Of a DNA stretch of 47,162 nt, positions 1-8,172 are shown piece after piece (the stretch's first letter is position 1; every line of letters starts with the position of its first letter). The DNA comes from Candidatus Parcubacteria bacterium (GTDB taxonomy: Bacteria; Patescibacteriota; Patescibacteriia; Patescibacteriales; UBA12075): positions 1-47,162 of the forward strand of contig JAGLYP010000013.1 in assembly GCA_023132155.1 (NCBI GenBank), read 5' to 3'. A model generated the notes under the pieces. That model made no database searches, was not told the origin of the DNA, and was given only the letters and a program-made list of their open reading frames with translations. Made by a program: the position numbers and the translations under genes.

Positions 1-2
1 TT

Positions 3-24
3 GATTAGCAGCGGTATGCTAATC
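3..24. repeat. Short hairpin at window edge
   Basis: The arms GATTAGC and GCTAATC enclose an 8-base loop. It resembles the GCTAATC-rich hairpins near 28.7, 32.9 and 33.6 kb. The following TTTTTGTCATTC may begin a TGTCAT-type element or a terminator, but the context is cut by the window edge. Confidence 0.45.
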
Positions 25-48
25 AGTATATCATTTTGGCGATTTTTG

Positions 49-1245
49 TCATTCAGCCGTAGGAACGCGCCATGGCGCGTTCTGTTTTTTATATTCAAAA
101 AAAGAAAAAACAGCTAAAATTATTATAAGCTGAATTATGGGCAAGGTATAACGCGGCAGGGGAAATAACACTGAATGAACTGCCCAGAAATAAAAAATAA
201 TCAGCCAGATAATCAAAATATATTTATTTTTGTTTAAATAATACAAAGACGAAAAGGCCAAGCCCAGTATTGCGTAAAATATTATTCTGTAAAAGAATAT
301 AAGATATTTCGCGATCGGATGTTTTTCAATCAATTCAGCGGCTTGCGTTCCGGCGGCGCCTGATTTCCAAAAGCGATATGTATTTTTAAATTTTGTTTTA
401 ATTGTTTGTTTTAGTTTTGGCGAGTTATCTTCGCTATAGGAAATTTGCGGAACGACATTGTCTGTATGGCGAATTACTAAATTAAAAACAAGATTTACGC
501 TGCTGGTTACAAACGGGTTAAAGTATCCGGTTTTTTTATAGCTAAATCCGCCCCAAGAAAGCAAAACGGTAATGAATATAAAAATAGAAATGATATAAAA
601 TTTAAGATTTTTTTTATTGATTATATTTTGCTTTTTTCTTTTTAATAAATAAAATAAAAAACTAAATCCTAAAAGCCAAAAAGGCAATAGAATAAAAACG
701 GGTCTTGTAAGAGTGATAATGGAAATTATTACGCCCAAAAGTACGCTTTTTTTATAATTCGGCTTATCTATATAATTAAACAAGAAATAAGCAAAAATAG
801 CCAATAAAAACGAATAAAAGATTTCCGTGTATAAAAATGACGAATGCAGTATATAATAAGGCCAGAAAATTATTATTAATCCCGGAATTATTGCTTGCCA
901 ATTTTTGAATTTATAATATTTTTTGCAGATTAAATAAGCGATTGAAGATATTCCGGCTAGCAATAGGAATTGAATATAATATACAAGTATATGATTTTGT
1001 CCGAATATTTTATATATTAAGGATAAAAAGAAAGGGTATCCGGGGGAAATCAAAAAATCTTGTTTTTTAAATTTAGTATACTCGTATTTTTCCGATAAAT
1101 TTAAAGCTATTGTATCATAATAAATAGAGTCGCTTTCTACCGTGGGACGCGATAAAATTGGAATAAAAATAGCGGCGTTTATTATTGAAATTAAAATAAA
1201 ACAAGCTATTATGTAAAAATTAAGATTTTTAAAAATTTTATTCAT
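49..1245 (-). CDS. GT-C fold membrane glycosyltransferase (ArnT/PMT-like, GT39-type)
   Basis: This 398-residue polytopic membrane protein probably transfers sugars from a lipid-linked donor to an extracytoplasmic acceptor. The first membrane segment spans about residues 11-30. It is followed by an outside loop with an acidic ESDSIYYD motif (residues 38-44), the place where GT-C enzymes of the ArnT/PMT group carry catalytic Asp residues, and by the family-typical SPGYPFFLSLIYKIFG stretch. Eight or more further hydrophobic segments follow. The ATG start at 1245 fits the N-terminal membrane anchor. The last ten residues are encoded by a palindromic repeat (63-82) and nearby bases, so the natural C-terminus was probably altered by that element. 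Substrate is not predictable. The gene stands alone on the minus strand. Family is fairly sure, exact role is not. Confidence 0.72.
   Translation of the reverse strand: MNKIFKNLNFYIIACFILISIINAAIFIPILSRPTVESDSIYYDTIALNLSEKYEYTKFKKQDFLISPGYPFFLSLIYKIFGQNHILVYYIQFLLLAGISSIAYLICKKYYKFKNWQAIIPGLIIIFWPYYILHSSFLYTEIFYSFLLAIFAYFLFNYIDKPNYKKSVLLGVIISIITLTRPVFILLPFWLLGFSFLFYLLKRKKQNIINKKNLKFYIISIFIFITVLLSWGGFSYKKTGYFNPFVTSSVNLVFNLVIRHTDNVVPQISYSEDNSPKLKQTIKTKFKNTYRFWKSGAAGTQAAELIEKHPIAKYLIFFYRIIFYAILGLAFSSLYYLNKNKYILIIWLIIFYFWAVHSVLFPLPRYTLPIIQLIIILAVFSFFEYKKQNAPWRVPTAE
63..82. repeat. Perfect 20-bp palindrome in the 3' end of the glycosyltransferase gene
   Basis: GAACGCGCCATGGCGCGTTC is fully self-complementary and much more GC-rich than the gene around it. 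It is translated in the minus-strand gene as NAPWRV just before the stop. Its CGCGCC/GGCGCG core resembles the hairpin after leuS (41553-41590), suggesting one repeat family. A T-run follows on the + strand, so it could also end + strand transcription. Confidence 0.75.
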
Positions 1246-1355
1246 GATTTTTAATTTGTGCTTATAATAATTATAGTATTGTATTATTTTTTTTGCAATT
1301 GTATGTGTGGATAACGTATGCTTTATTAATGATTAAAAATATGTTAAGATAAAAT

Positions 1356-1400
1356 TATAATAATTAAGGAGGGGTAATGATTGTTTTCTTTGCGAAACAA
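1356..1400 (+). promoter_or_regulatory. Promoter, isolated strong Shine-Dalgarno and hairpin before the metallophosphoesterase gene
   Basis: TATAAT at 1356-1361 is a good -10 box with a weak TTAAAA at -35. The predicted transcript starts near AAGGAGGGG (1366-1374), one of very few strong Shine-Dalgarno sequences in the window. That site sits beside an ATG at 1377 which opens a 19-codon frame ending at 1436, overlapping the real start at 1420. A hairpin TTGTTT/AAACAA (1381-1400) lies between. A translated leader is possible; the arrangement is visible, the role is inference. Confidence 0.45.
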
Positions 1401-1419
1401 TTATTATTTTTAAAAATTT

Positions 1420-4400
1420 ATGCTAAAAGCATCTAAGTTTTTGTTAATACCTGTTTTAGGTATTTTTTTATTTTTTTTGGGATTGAATGTTGATTATGTT
1501 TCAGCATCAAATCTAGAGGATGGTTTAGTTGGGCATTGGAGGTTTAATAATGGTGAAACTGTGGATTATTCAGGAAATGAAAATCATTTAACAAATAATA
1601 AGGCGGTAAGCACTAAAGGGGCGTTAGGTATAGATGACACTGCTTTTGATTTTGAAAATGCAAGCTCTAGTTATTTGTATATATTAGATGATGTTCAAAA
1701 TAATCTTGATGTTGAGGGTGATATGAGTGTATCAGTTTGGGTTAATTTTGAGTCGTTTCCTAAAAATGGCGATAAGTATGCTATCGTAGCTAAGTATAAC
1801 GAAGGTAATCAAAGATCTTATTTTTACTCTTTATATAATAATAATGGTAACTATAGTTTACAAGCAATATTATCTGCGGACGGAGCTGGTAATACTGCTG
1901 ATTTATTTTCACCTTTATATCCAATAGCAACAAGTACATGGTATCATTTTGTTTGGGCTTATAATGCTTCTGAAGGTGCGGTAAATTTTTTTGTTAATGG
2001 AATAAATATCGGTGAGGCAAGTGGCGCACCAAATAGTTTATATAATTCAAATGTAACTTTTCAAATTGGCGGTTATGATTATGGATATCAGCCTTTTTAT
2101 TTCGACGGTATAATAGACGAAGTCAGAATTTACAACAGAGTCTTATCTGAAGATGAAATAAACGAATTAAGAAATTATTTTAATTCGCCGCCTCAAAATC
2201 AAAATTTTTCCTTCATCCACATGACAGACCCCCACATCGGCAGCAGCTGGATTTGGTTGCATAAGTGGTATGAAGAACTGTCTTATCCGCGTTTTACCGA
2301 TGGCTTGTATGAGATTGGCCGATTGGAGGAAAAGCCTGATTTTATTTTGATGGGCGGGGATTTGGTTGAGTATGCCGAGCCAAGATGGCTTGAAGATTAT
2401 CAGTCAATGATAGATAGCTTTACCGCGCAAACAAGTATTCCCGTTTACGCGGTGCCTGGAAACCATGATCGTTATCTGTGGTATACCGGCAGCGCTCTTT
2501 GCGGATTATCAAATGGTTTTAATTGCGATGATGAATTGGCAGAATATAAAAAGCAAATTAATGTTCCGGGGCAAGGGCTTGATGAAAGTAATTATTTGAA
2601 TCCGGGCAATCCGCTTGATTATCAGTTTACGCATAAGGGCATACAATTTATCGGTCTTGATTCAGGAGCGGATTATATGCCGGATTTTGAAATTAAAGAT
2701 TTAAGCTATGATATATTTGGTGACAAAGGCATAGAAGGGGATGGGCTTACAGATGAGCAGATGTCGGCTTTGGAGAATTTGAATTTGGAAACTCCAAAGG
2801 TTTTGTTTATGCATCACCCCGTGCTTAGCGGAGGTGAGGATATTTGCGATAATGACGATAATTGTCCGCGAGAAGTTTTGGAAGACGCGTCTTTTGTAAA
2901 TAATTATAATAAATTTTTTAATTGGGCGACAAGTTCTAATTTGCAATTAGCTTTAACCGGTCATACTCATAGGGCGGAAGTTTATGATCAATATGATTAT
3001 CAATATTATGACATTGCCAACGCGGAAAACCGTCCTTTATTTATTCAAACTCAAAGCGCGACTCATGACGGCGCGAAAAGCCACGGTTATCGCTTGGTAG
3101 AAGTTAAAGACGGCGCTGTTAATCCGCGGGAGGTTTCGGAAACAGGTGAATATAATAAGTTTGTATATCAGTTAGACACTGAAGAGGGGCTTGAGTTTCG
3201 GGTATATGACCCTGATAATCCTGCCGATTTTATAAATATGGATGATATAACAGGCTTGTCAGTACCGTTTTTTACGGCTTCCAGTTCAAAAAAGGCGTTT
3301 TTATATGATTTTAAGAAAAATTATTCAAAGATGCAAATAGTAAAAACGGATAATAATGGCAGCAGACAATATGAGCTTGAAACTAGATTTGAAGGACAAA
3401 AAACAAGTGATGACGAAAATGATTTTGGCTATTATACTGATTCATGGGCGCAAGGAATGTTGGTTTATCATGTAGAAAAAAATCTTGCTTTGGTGAATTT
3501 GAAAAAAATGAGTATTTTCGCGGAGAATAAGCATCAGTTAATGGTTAATTGGGACAATTTAATCTCTTCAGGAGATGCAGGCAATATTTTGTTTAGCCGT
3601 GCTATTGGCAATAGTGGAACTTTTAAGCCAAATGAAATAATGATACCGATGAGCGATTCAGTAGTATCAAAAATGTTTAGTCCGGCGGAGTTGGTTGTAA
3701 TAAATGAATCTGGAGATAGAACCGGAATTGTTAATCACGAATCAATTGAGGAAATTGATTATTCTTTAAGCGATGAAGAGCGCGAGCGTGTTTTGGTTTA
3801 TTTTAAAAATGGTTTTAATGGTGAAAAATTTATATATCGCGTGCAGGGCATAGATGATATTTACGGCTTAGGCGAAGATAGCTATAGTTTAAAAATTGTT
3901 TTGAAAATTGACAATGAAATCTTAAAAGAAGTAAATGTAATTGATATGCCGATTAACGCTTCAACAACATATCAATTCCATATTGATTGGGAGAATTTGT
4001 CAGATACGCGCGGAGTAATTATGGAGATTGACAAAGACGGGGATGGGGTTTTTGAGATTAGAGTTGAAATGGGTCAAGAAATTAATTCCGAAACGCCTTA
4101 TTATTTACGAAAAAAAATGATTTCTGATTTGAAAATTGTAAAAATCGGCAAGGCGGCTGCGGACAAAAAAATAAATTCCATAATCGGCTTAATTAATAGG
4201 AGCATGAAGCAAAAATGGTGGGAAAATGATTATTATTTGAATCAGAAAAAAGGAGACAAGGTTTTTAAAACAGATTTAGCAACAGCGCAAAGATTAAAAT
4301 TATTTTTAAGGCTGGACTCTGTTTTTAGAAATAAAAAACACGCCCCTAAATTTTTGAAAAATAAATTTATCTTGCCAGAAAAAGTAAAAGCGGCCTTTGA

Positions 4401-4605
4401 AGATGTTTTAGATGGTTTATTGCGCTCGGATATAATTTTGGCGCGAATTGCCGTAGATGATTTCGCGCGAAATGTAGATTCAAAGAAAGATAAGAGAATA
4501 TTAAAAATGGCGGAGAAGAAATTGGAAAAAGCGGAAAAATTGTTGTATAATAAAAAAATACAGGTTGTGCGGCTTTGTCGCCAGGCATGGCGGATGGTTA
4601 ATTAA
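1420..4605 (+). CDS. Secreted LamG-domain metallophosphoesterase, multidomain
   Basis: This is a 1061-residue exported protein. A signal peptide (about 1-29, cleavage after YVSA) is followed by a LamG/concanavalin-like jelly roll (about 30-250) with the typical close GIIDEVRIYNRVLSEDEI. A calcineurin-like phosphoesterase domain (about 262-540) shows all metal motifs: TDPHIG, GGDLVEY, GNHDR, MHHPVLSGG and GHTHRAEV. Around residues 750-900 lies a domain that recurs in the next gene (AELVVINESGDRTGI, IEEIDYS, DKDGDGVFEI). The last 130 residues are basic and helical. The likely role is hydrolysis of phosphate esters or phosphodiesters outside the membrane, with LamG binding a surface glycan. It overlaps a 19-codon leader frame and is followed 14 bases later by its domain-sharing partner, suggesting one operon. 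Domains are clear; the substrate is unknown. Confidence 0.85.
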   Translation: MLKASKFLLIPVLGIFLFFLGLNVDYVSASNLEDGLVGHWRFNNGETVDYSGNENHLTNNKAVSTKGALGIDDTAFDFENASSSYLYILDDVQNNLDVEGDMSVSVWVNFESFPKNGDKYAIVAKYNEGNQRSYFYSLYNNNGNYSLQAILSADGAGNTADLFSPLYPIATSTWYHFVWAYNASEGAVNFFVNGINIGEASGAPNSLYNSNVTFQIGGYDYGYQPFYFDGIIDEVRIYNRVLSEDEINELRNYFNSPPQNQNFSFIHMTDPHIGSSWIWLHKWYEELSYPRFTDGLYEIGRLEEKPDFILMGGDLVEYAEPRWLEDYQSMIDSFTAQTSIPVYAVPGNHDRYLWYTGSALCGLSNGFNCDDELAEYKKQINVPGQGLDESNYLNPGNPLDYQFTHKGIQFIGLDSGADYMPDFEIKDLSYDIFGDKGIEGDGLTDEQMSALENLNLETPKVLFMHHPVLSGGEDICDNDDNCPREVLEDASFVNNYNKFFNWATSSNLQLALTGHTHRAEVYDQYDYQYYDIANAENRPLFIQTQSATHDGAKSHGYRLVEVKDGAVNPREVSETGEYNKFVYQLDTEEGLEFRVYDPDNPADFINMDDITGLSVPFFTASSSKKAFLYDFKKNYSKMQIVKTDNNGSRQYELETRFEGQKTSDDENDFGYYTDSWAQGMLVYHVEKNLALVNLKKMSIFAENKHQLMVNWDNLISSGDAGNILFSRAIGNSGTFKPNEIMIPMSDSVVSKMFSPAELVVINESGDRTGIVNHESIEEIDYSLSDEERERVLVYFKNGFNGEKFIYRVQGIDDIYGLGEDSYSLKIVLKIDNEILKEVNVIDMPINASTTYQFHIDWENLSDTRGVIMEIDKDGDGVFEIRVEMGQEINSETPYYLRKKMISDLKIVKIGKAAADKKINSIIGLINRSMKQKWWENDYYLNQKKGDKVFKTDLATAQRLKLFLRLDSVFRNKKHAPKFLKNKFILPEKVKAAFEDVLDGLLRSDIILARIAVDDFARNVDSKKDKRILKMAEKKLEKAEKLLYNKKIQVVRLCRQAWRMVN

Positions 4606-4619
4606 GAATTAAAAATTTT

Positions 4620-5366
4620 ATGACAAAAAATAATTTTAAACTATTCGGTTTTTTAGTAGGATTTTTAATTTTATTAGGAGTTTGCGCTTTTTTGATTAAT
4701 TCTTTTAGCCAGATAGAAATACTGGAAAGCAATTTAAAAAAAACCGATAATTTTTTCAATCAAAAAGAAAAAAATATCCATAAACAGGTTGATTTAGAAT
4801 TAGAAAAAAAAGAAATATCAAATTTTAAATCAGAGCAAACAGATCAAGAATTGGATAAAGAAGAAAGTCCAAGTTCCAGACCAGAATTGTTTATTGGTAG
4901 TATTGTCGCCCAAGCCTATAACGCTGGTGAGTTGGTAATTATTAATGAGAAGGGTGAAAAAACCGGAATTTTAGATCATGAGGTAATAGAAGAGATTGAT
5001 TATTCAATGTATCTTAATTATACAAGAGAGGAAGGAGAACAAAAAGATTTCTTCAGGCTTTTTTTTAAAGATGGATATGACTATGAAAATTTAATTTTTC
5101 AGGTTACAGGATTATTGGATATATATGCAATGGCTGAAGACAGGGAAAGCATTTATGATTTAAAGATTGCTTTAAAAACAGAACATGAAGATCAAAAACA
5201 GATTAATTTAATGGCGGTTCCGATTAACTATAATGCTGTTCATCAGTATAAAATTGATTGGAAAAATTTAAATATCAAACATGGAATAACAATAAAGATT
5301 GACAAAGACGGAGATGGAGAATTTGAAGAAAGCAAAGAATTTGGGAGTGAGTTGATTAGAAAATAA
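4620..5366 (+). CDS. Membrane-anchored protein sharing a domain with the upstream phosphoesterase
   Basis: The protein has 248 residues. A single hydrophobic segment near residues 8-28 looks like an uncleaved anchor, followed by a charged, probably coiled, linker to about residue 95. The rest closely follows residues 750-900 of the upstream metallophosphoesterase: GELVIINEKGEKTGIL, then IEEIDYS, then a shared IDWKNLN segment and a DKDGDGEFEE acidic loop that may bind calcium. I do not recognise a named family. The 14-base gap to the upstream gene and the shared domain suggest co-expression and perhaps a common partner on the cell surface. The gene ends just before a hairpin terminator. Confidence 0.75.
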   Translation: MTKNNFKLFGFLVGFLILLGVCAFLINSFSQIEILESNLKKTDNFFNQKEKNIHKQVDLELEKKEISNFKSEQTDQELDKEESPSSRPELFIGSIVAQAYNAGELVIINEKGEKTGILDHEVIEEIDYSMYLNYTREEGEQKDFFRLFFKDGYDYENLIFQVTGLLDIYAMAEDRESIYDLKIALKTEHEDQKQINLMAVPINYNAVHQYKIDWKNLNIKHGITIKIDKDGDGEFEESKEFGSELIRK

Positions 5367-5380
5367 TAAAAATATAAAAA

Positions 5381-5408
5381 TTCGGTTTTCCAAAAGAACC
5401 GGATTTTT
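5381..5408. terminator. Hairpin terminator between converging genes
   Basis: CGGTT (5383-5387) pairs with AACCG (5398-5402), followed by GATTTTTT, with an A-run on the other side. It can serve both the + strand gene ending at 5366 and the minus-strand sugar transferase ending at 5466. Confidence 0.6.
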
Positions 5409-5416
5409 TAATTCGT

Positions 5417-5448
5417 AATTCGCTTGTACTCGCTTGACGGGTGTAATT
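5417..5448. repeat. 32-bp repeat core, second copy inside leuS
   Basis: The complement of this segment matches 41052-41083, inside the leuS coding sequence, at 31 of 32 bases (core CCCGTCAAGCGAGTACAAGC). It is embedded in 7-base periodic sequence (AATTCGT, AATTCGC, then AATTGAA, GATTGAG, AATTGAC). Here it is intergenic; in leuS it is translated. Confidence 0.8.
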
Positions 5449-5465
5449 GAAGATTGAGAATTGAC

Positions 5466-6821
5466 CTACCTCCCCATCTGCCGAAAAACCGTAGCGATAG
5501 TCTTTAAGAAAATCGCGAAGTCAAGATAAAGGGAGCGGTTTTTTATGTAATAGAGGTCGTATTGTATTTTTTTTAAAGTATCTTCCAATGTAGGGGAATG
5601 ATATTCATTGACTTGCGCCCAGCCGGAAAGTCCGGGTTTAACCAATAATCTTTCCTGATAAAAGGGAATTTTTTCTTTTAAGCCTTTGATTAATTCCGGG
5701 CGCTCAGGGCGTGGCCCGATAAAACTCATTTCGCCTTTTAGGATATTTATTAATTGCGGCAATTCATCAATTCTGGCGCGGCGCGTAAAATTGCCGAATT
5801 TTGTAACGCGCGGATCGTTTTTTTCGGTAATGCGGCCGTCATTGTTTTCTTCGCGCATGGAGCGGAATTTAATTAAATTAAAAGTTTTATTATTTCTTCC
5901 AAGCCGCCTGCTAAGAAAAAAAACATTTCCCTTGCTTTCAATTTTAATTATTAGCGCGATAATGATCCAAAAAGGCAGGCTGATAGCCAGAAGAATTAAA
6001 GCCAATGTAATATCATAAAACCTTTTTAAAACATTAAACCATTTTTTTCTGCCAATGCTGAGATTTTCCAAAAACCACATTTGGTTAATGGCTTCAATCG
6101 GAATCTTTCCGGTAATGGTTTCGTAAAAATTCGGCAAGCTGATAATGTTTATATTAAGCGGCAGGCAAGCGAATAAAGAGTTTCTCAGTTCGCCTGACTG
6201 ATGCGGGTCGCTTACCAGTATGATAGTTGATATTTTTTGCTGAGCAATAATTTTGTTCAGCTCTTTTGTATCGTTGGTAGTTATAATGCCGTGAATTTTA
6301 TCAATTAAATTATCGCCGACGATTAAAGCGACCTTAAGCCCGAGATGCGGTTTTTTGTTAAGGTAATGTATAAGCTCTTTTACTTGGTTGTTGCAGCCGA
6401 TAAACGCGATTTTTTCTTTGGCCAGGCGTGAAACAAGAAGCCAATTAAAGATTCTGCGCCAAAGAAAGAACAAGGCAAGAAAAACAAAAAAATGAATTAT
6501 CAAATTTGTTTTCGGAGCGATTGTTATCGCCGGATTGATATAAAAATACACGGCGCTTAAAAGCCCTGCAATGCTTATTGACCGTATGGTAATTTGAAAA
6601 AATTTGGCATTGTTAACCGCCAGATGCAGATTATATAGATCGGAAATATAGAAAATAAGCAGCCAAAAAATAAAAACAGTTGTAAACGGCAATAAATGAT
6701 TTTCCCAGTCAACAGCGGTAATTGAACCTAGCGCGCGAATATGCAAAGCCAAATATAGCGCGATATAGAGAATCGCGATATCACCGAGCAGAAGAATGAT
6801 TTTTTTTAGTTTGTTGTTCAT
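5466..6821 (-). CDS. Polyprenyl-phosphate sugar-1-phosphate transferase (WbaP/WcaJ-like)
   Basis: A 451-residue membrane enzyme that starts surface polysaccharide or glycan assembly by moving a sugar-1-phosphate from a nucleotide sugar to undecaprenyl phosphate. Four hydrophobic segments fill the first 125 residues. A Rossmann-like middle domain starts at KIAFIGCNNQVKELI. The C-terminal bacterial sugar transferase domain (about 265-451) has the membrane re-entrant segment KRFYDITLALILLAIS, then FRSMR, the catalytic RIDELPQL region, GPRPERPEL and KPGLSGWAQVN. Length and domain order are those of the full WbaP/WcaJ type. It is a single gene on the minus strand, divergent from holB with a 92-base gap. 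The sugar cannot be told from sequence. Confidence 0.9.
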   Translation of the reverse strand: MNNKLKKIILLLGDIAILYIALYLALHIRALGSITAVDWENHLLPFTTVFIFWLLIFYISDLYNLHLAVNNAKFFQITIRSISIAGLLSAVYFYINPAITIAPKTNLIIHFFVFLALFFLWRRIFNWLLVSRLAKEKIAFIGCNNQVKELIHYLNKKPHLGLKVALIVGDNLIDKIHGIITTNDTKELNKIIAQQKISTIILVSDPHQSGELRNSLFACLPLNINIISLPNFYETITGKIPIEAINQMWFLENLSIGRKKWFNVLKRFYDITLALILLAISLPFWIIIALIIKIESKGNVFFLSRRLGRNNKTFNLIKFRSMREENNDGRITEKNDPRVTKFGNFTRRARIDELPQLINILKGEMSFIGPRPERPELIKGLKEKIPFYQERLLVKPGLSGWAQVNEYHSPTLEDTLKKIQYDLYYIKNRSLYLDFAIFLKTIATVFRQMGR

Positions 6822-6878
6822 TAATTTAAATTTAGCAGATTTTTAAGGAAAATTCAAGGTATTTACGAATATTTTTAT

Positions 6879-6907
6879 TTGCAAAACCAAAACAGCAATG
6901 ATATAAT
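6879..6907 (+). promoter_or_regulatory. Promoter of holB, leaderless
   Basis: TTGCAA (6879-6884), exactly 17 bases, then TATAAT (6902-6907). The expected transcription start about 7 bases on coincides with the ATG at 6914, so the mRNA is probably leaderless. Confidence 0.7.
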
Positions 6908-6913
6908 AAAATC

Positions 6914-7975
6914 ATGGATAATACTGATTTTACGTTTAATTGGCCTCTTGTCGGAAACCGGCATATAACCGGATATTTGGAAAAATGCGTTAGTAACAGG
7001 CGTATTTCCGGCACCTATATTTTTAGCGGGCCTGATAATTTAGGCAAAACAACTTTAGCTAAAAGTTTTGCTAAAACTTTATTATGCAAAGGCGATGGCG
7101 GTAATAAAAAAAAGCTTCCATGCGGACAATGTTCATCTTGCCGCCGGTTTAAGGATTTTAATCAAGATAATTCGGGGCAGACGGAAATCAGCGAAGCGCA
7201 TGGCGATTTTCATATTATTAAAAAAGATAAAGATAAAAAAAATATTTCAATTGAGCAAGTCAGGGAATTTATATATTCTTTGAGCCTAAGTTCTTTTATG
7301 GGCGGTTATAAGATTGGAATCGTTAAGCACGCGGACAGTTTAAGTTCGTCCGCCGCTAACGCGCTGTTAAAAACTTTGGAGGAGCCTAAAAGCAAAGTAG
7401 TGATTATTTTAATTGTAGAGAATTTGGATAATTTGCCGGCTACCATTGTTTCGCGCGGCCAGATTTTACGGTTTAATCCGCTTAGCATAGAAACTCTTTA
7501 TGATTATCTGGTTAAAACGCGCAAAATCGGAAGAGAGCGGGCGAAAGAACTGTCTCGCGTTTGCTTGGGAAGGCCGGCCTTGGCGGTTAAATTTTTGGAA
7601 AATAGCGAAACTTATGATTTTTATAAACAGCAAATTGATGTGTTTATTAATTTTAAAGAGCAAAATATTAATGAGCGTTTTTTAGGGATTAATACTCTGT
7701 TCGCGCCTAAGCTTAGTAATCAGGAATCGGCAAAACTGGCAAAAAGAATTTTGCAGGCTTGGCAGGGGGTTTTAAGGGATTATCTGCTTTTGGAATATAG
7801 TTTTAACAGCTTGGTTCAAAATTATATCAGAGCTGACAAGCTTAAGCCGCTTAAAGCGCGCGTGTCTGTTTTTGATATTTTGCGCGTGGTAAAAGCCATA
7901 AAGCTGGCGGAAAAAAATATTGCCGCTAATGTAAATCCAAAATTAGCCCTGGAAGAAGTCGCTTTGGCTTTTTGA
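6914..7975 (+). CDS. holB: DNA polymerase III delta' subunit (clamp loader)
   Basis: This 353-residue AAA+ protein belongs to the clamp-loader complex that opens the sliding clamp for replication. It has an intact P-loop GPDNLGKT (39-46), a zinc site made by C58, C70, C73 and C76 (CGQCSSC), the SSAANALLKTLEEP block (144-157) and an IVSRGQ segment at 178-183, where the usual SRC motif reads SRG. The C-terminal third is helical as in collar domains. delta' and the DnaX subunits are similar, but the length and lack of a long DnaX tail favour delta'. The ATG at 6914 is fixed by the promoter, which leaves no room for a leader. A TGTCAT-type repeat follows immediately. Confidence 0.85.
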   Translation: MDNTDFTFNWPLVGNRHITGYLEKCVSNRRISGTYIFSGPDNLGKTTLAKSFAKTLLCKGDGGNKKKLPCGQCSSCRRFKDFNQDNSGQTEISEAHGDFHIIKKDKDKKNISIEQVREFIYSLSLSSFMGGYKIGIVKHADSLSSSAANALLKTLEEPKSKVVIILIVENLDNLPATIVSRGQILRFNPLSIETLYDYLVKTRKIGRERAKELSRVCLGRPALAVKFLENSETYDFYKQQIDVFINFKEQNINERFLGINTLFAPKLSNQESAKLAKRILQAWQGVLRDYLLLEYSFNSLVQNYIRADKLKPLKARVSVFDILRVVKAIKLAEKNIAANVNPKLALEEVALAF

Positions 7976-7988
7976 TATACATTATTTT

Positions 7989-8148
7989 TGTCATTTCGAC
8001 CGGAGTGGAGAAATCTATAATACGTGAATTACAGAAAAAGATTAAAATAAAAAATATATTAAAAATATTAGATTAATTAAAAACCGGGGAAAAAATTTAA
8101 ATATATTAAAGATCTCTCCGCTCCGCTGCCGCTCCGGTCGAGATGACA
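7989..8148. repeat. TGTCAT-type inverted-repeat element (about 160 bp)
   Basis: It starts TGTCATTTCGACCGGAG and ends CTCCGGTCGAGATGACA, so the termini are inverted repeats of about 17 bases with one mismatch. An inner pair GGAGAAATCT/AGATCTCTCC extends the dyad. The centre is AT-rich and holds no gene. It lies between holB and the lipoprotein gene and belongs with elements at 15.9, 17.7, 30.8 and 44.1 kb. Confidence 0.75.
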
Positions 8149-8172
8149 AAGGGGGGGGCGCAATCAAAATAT

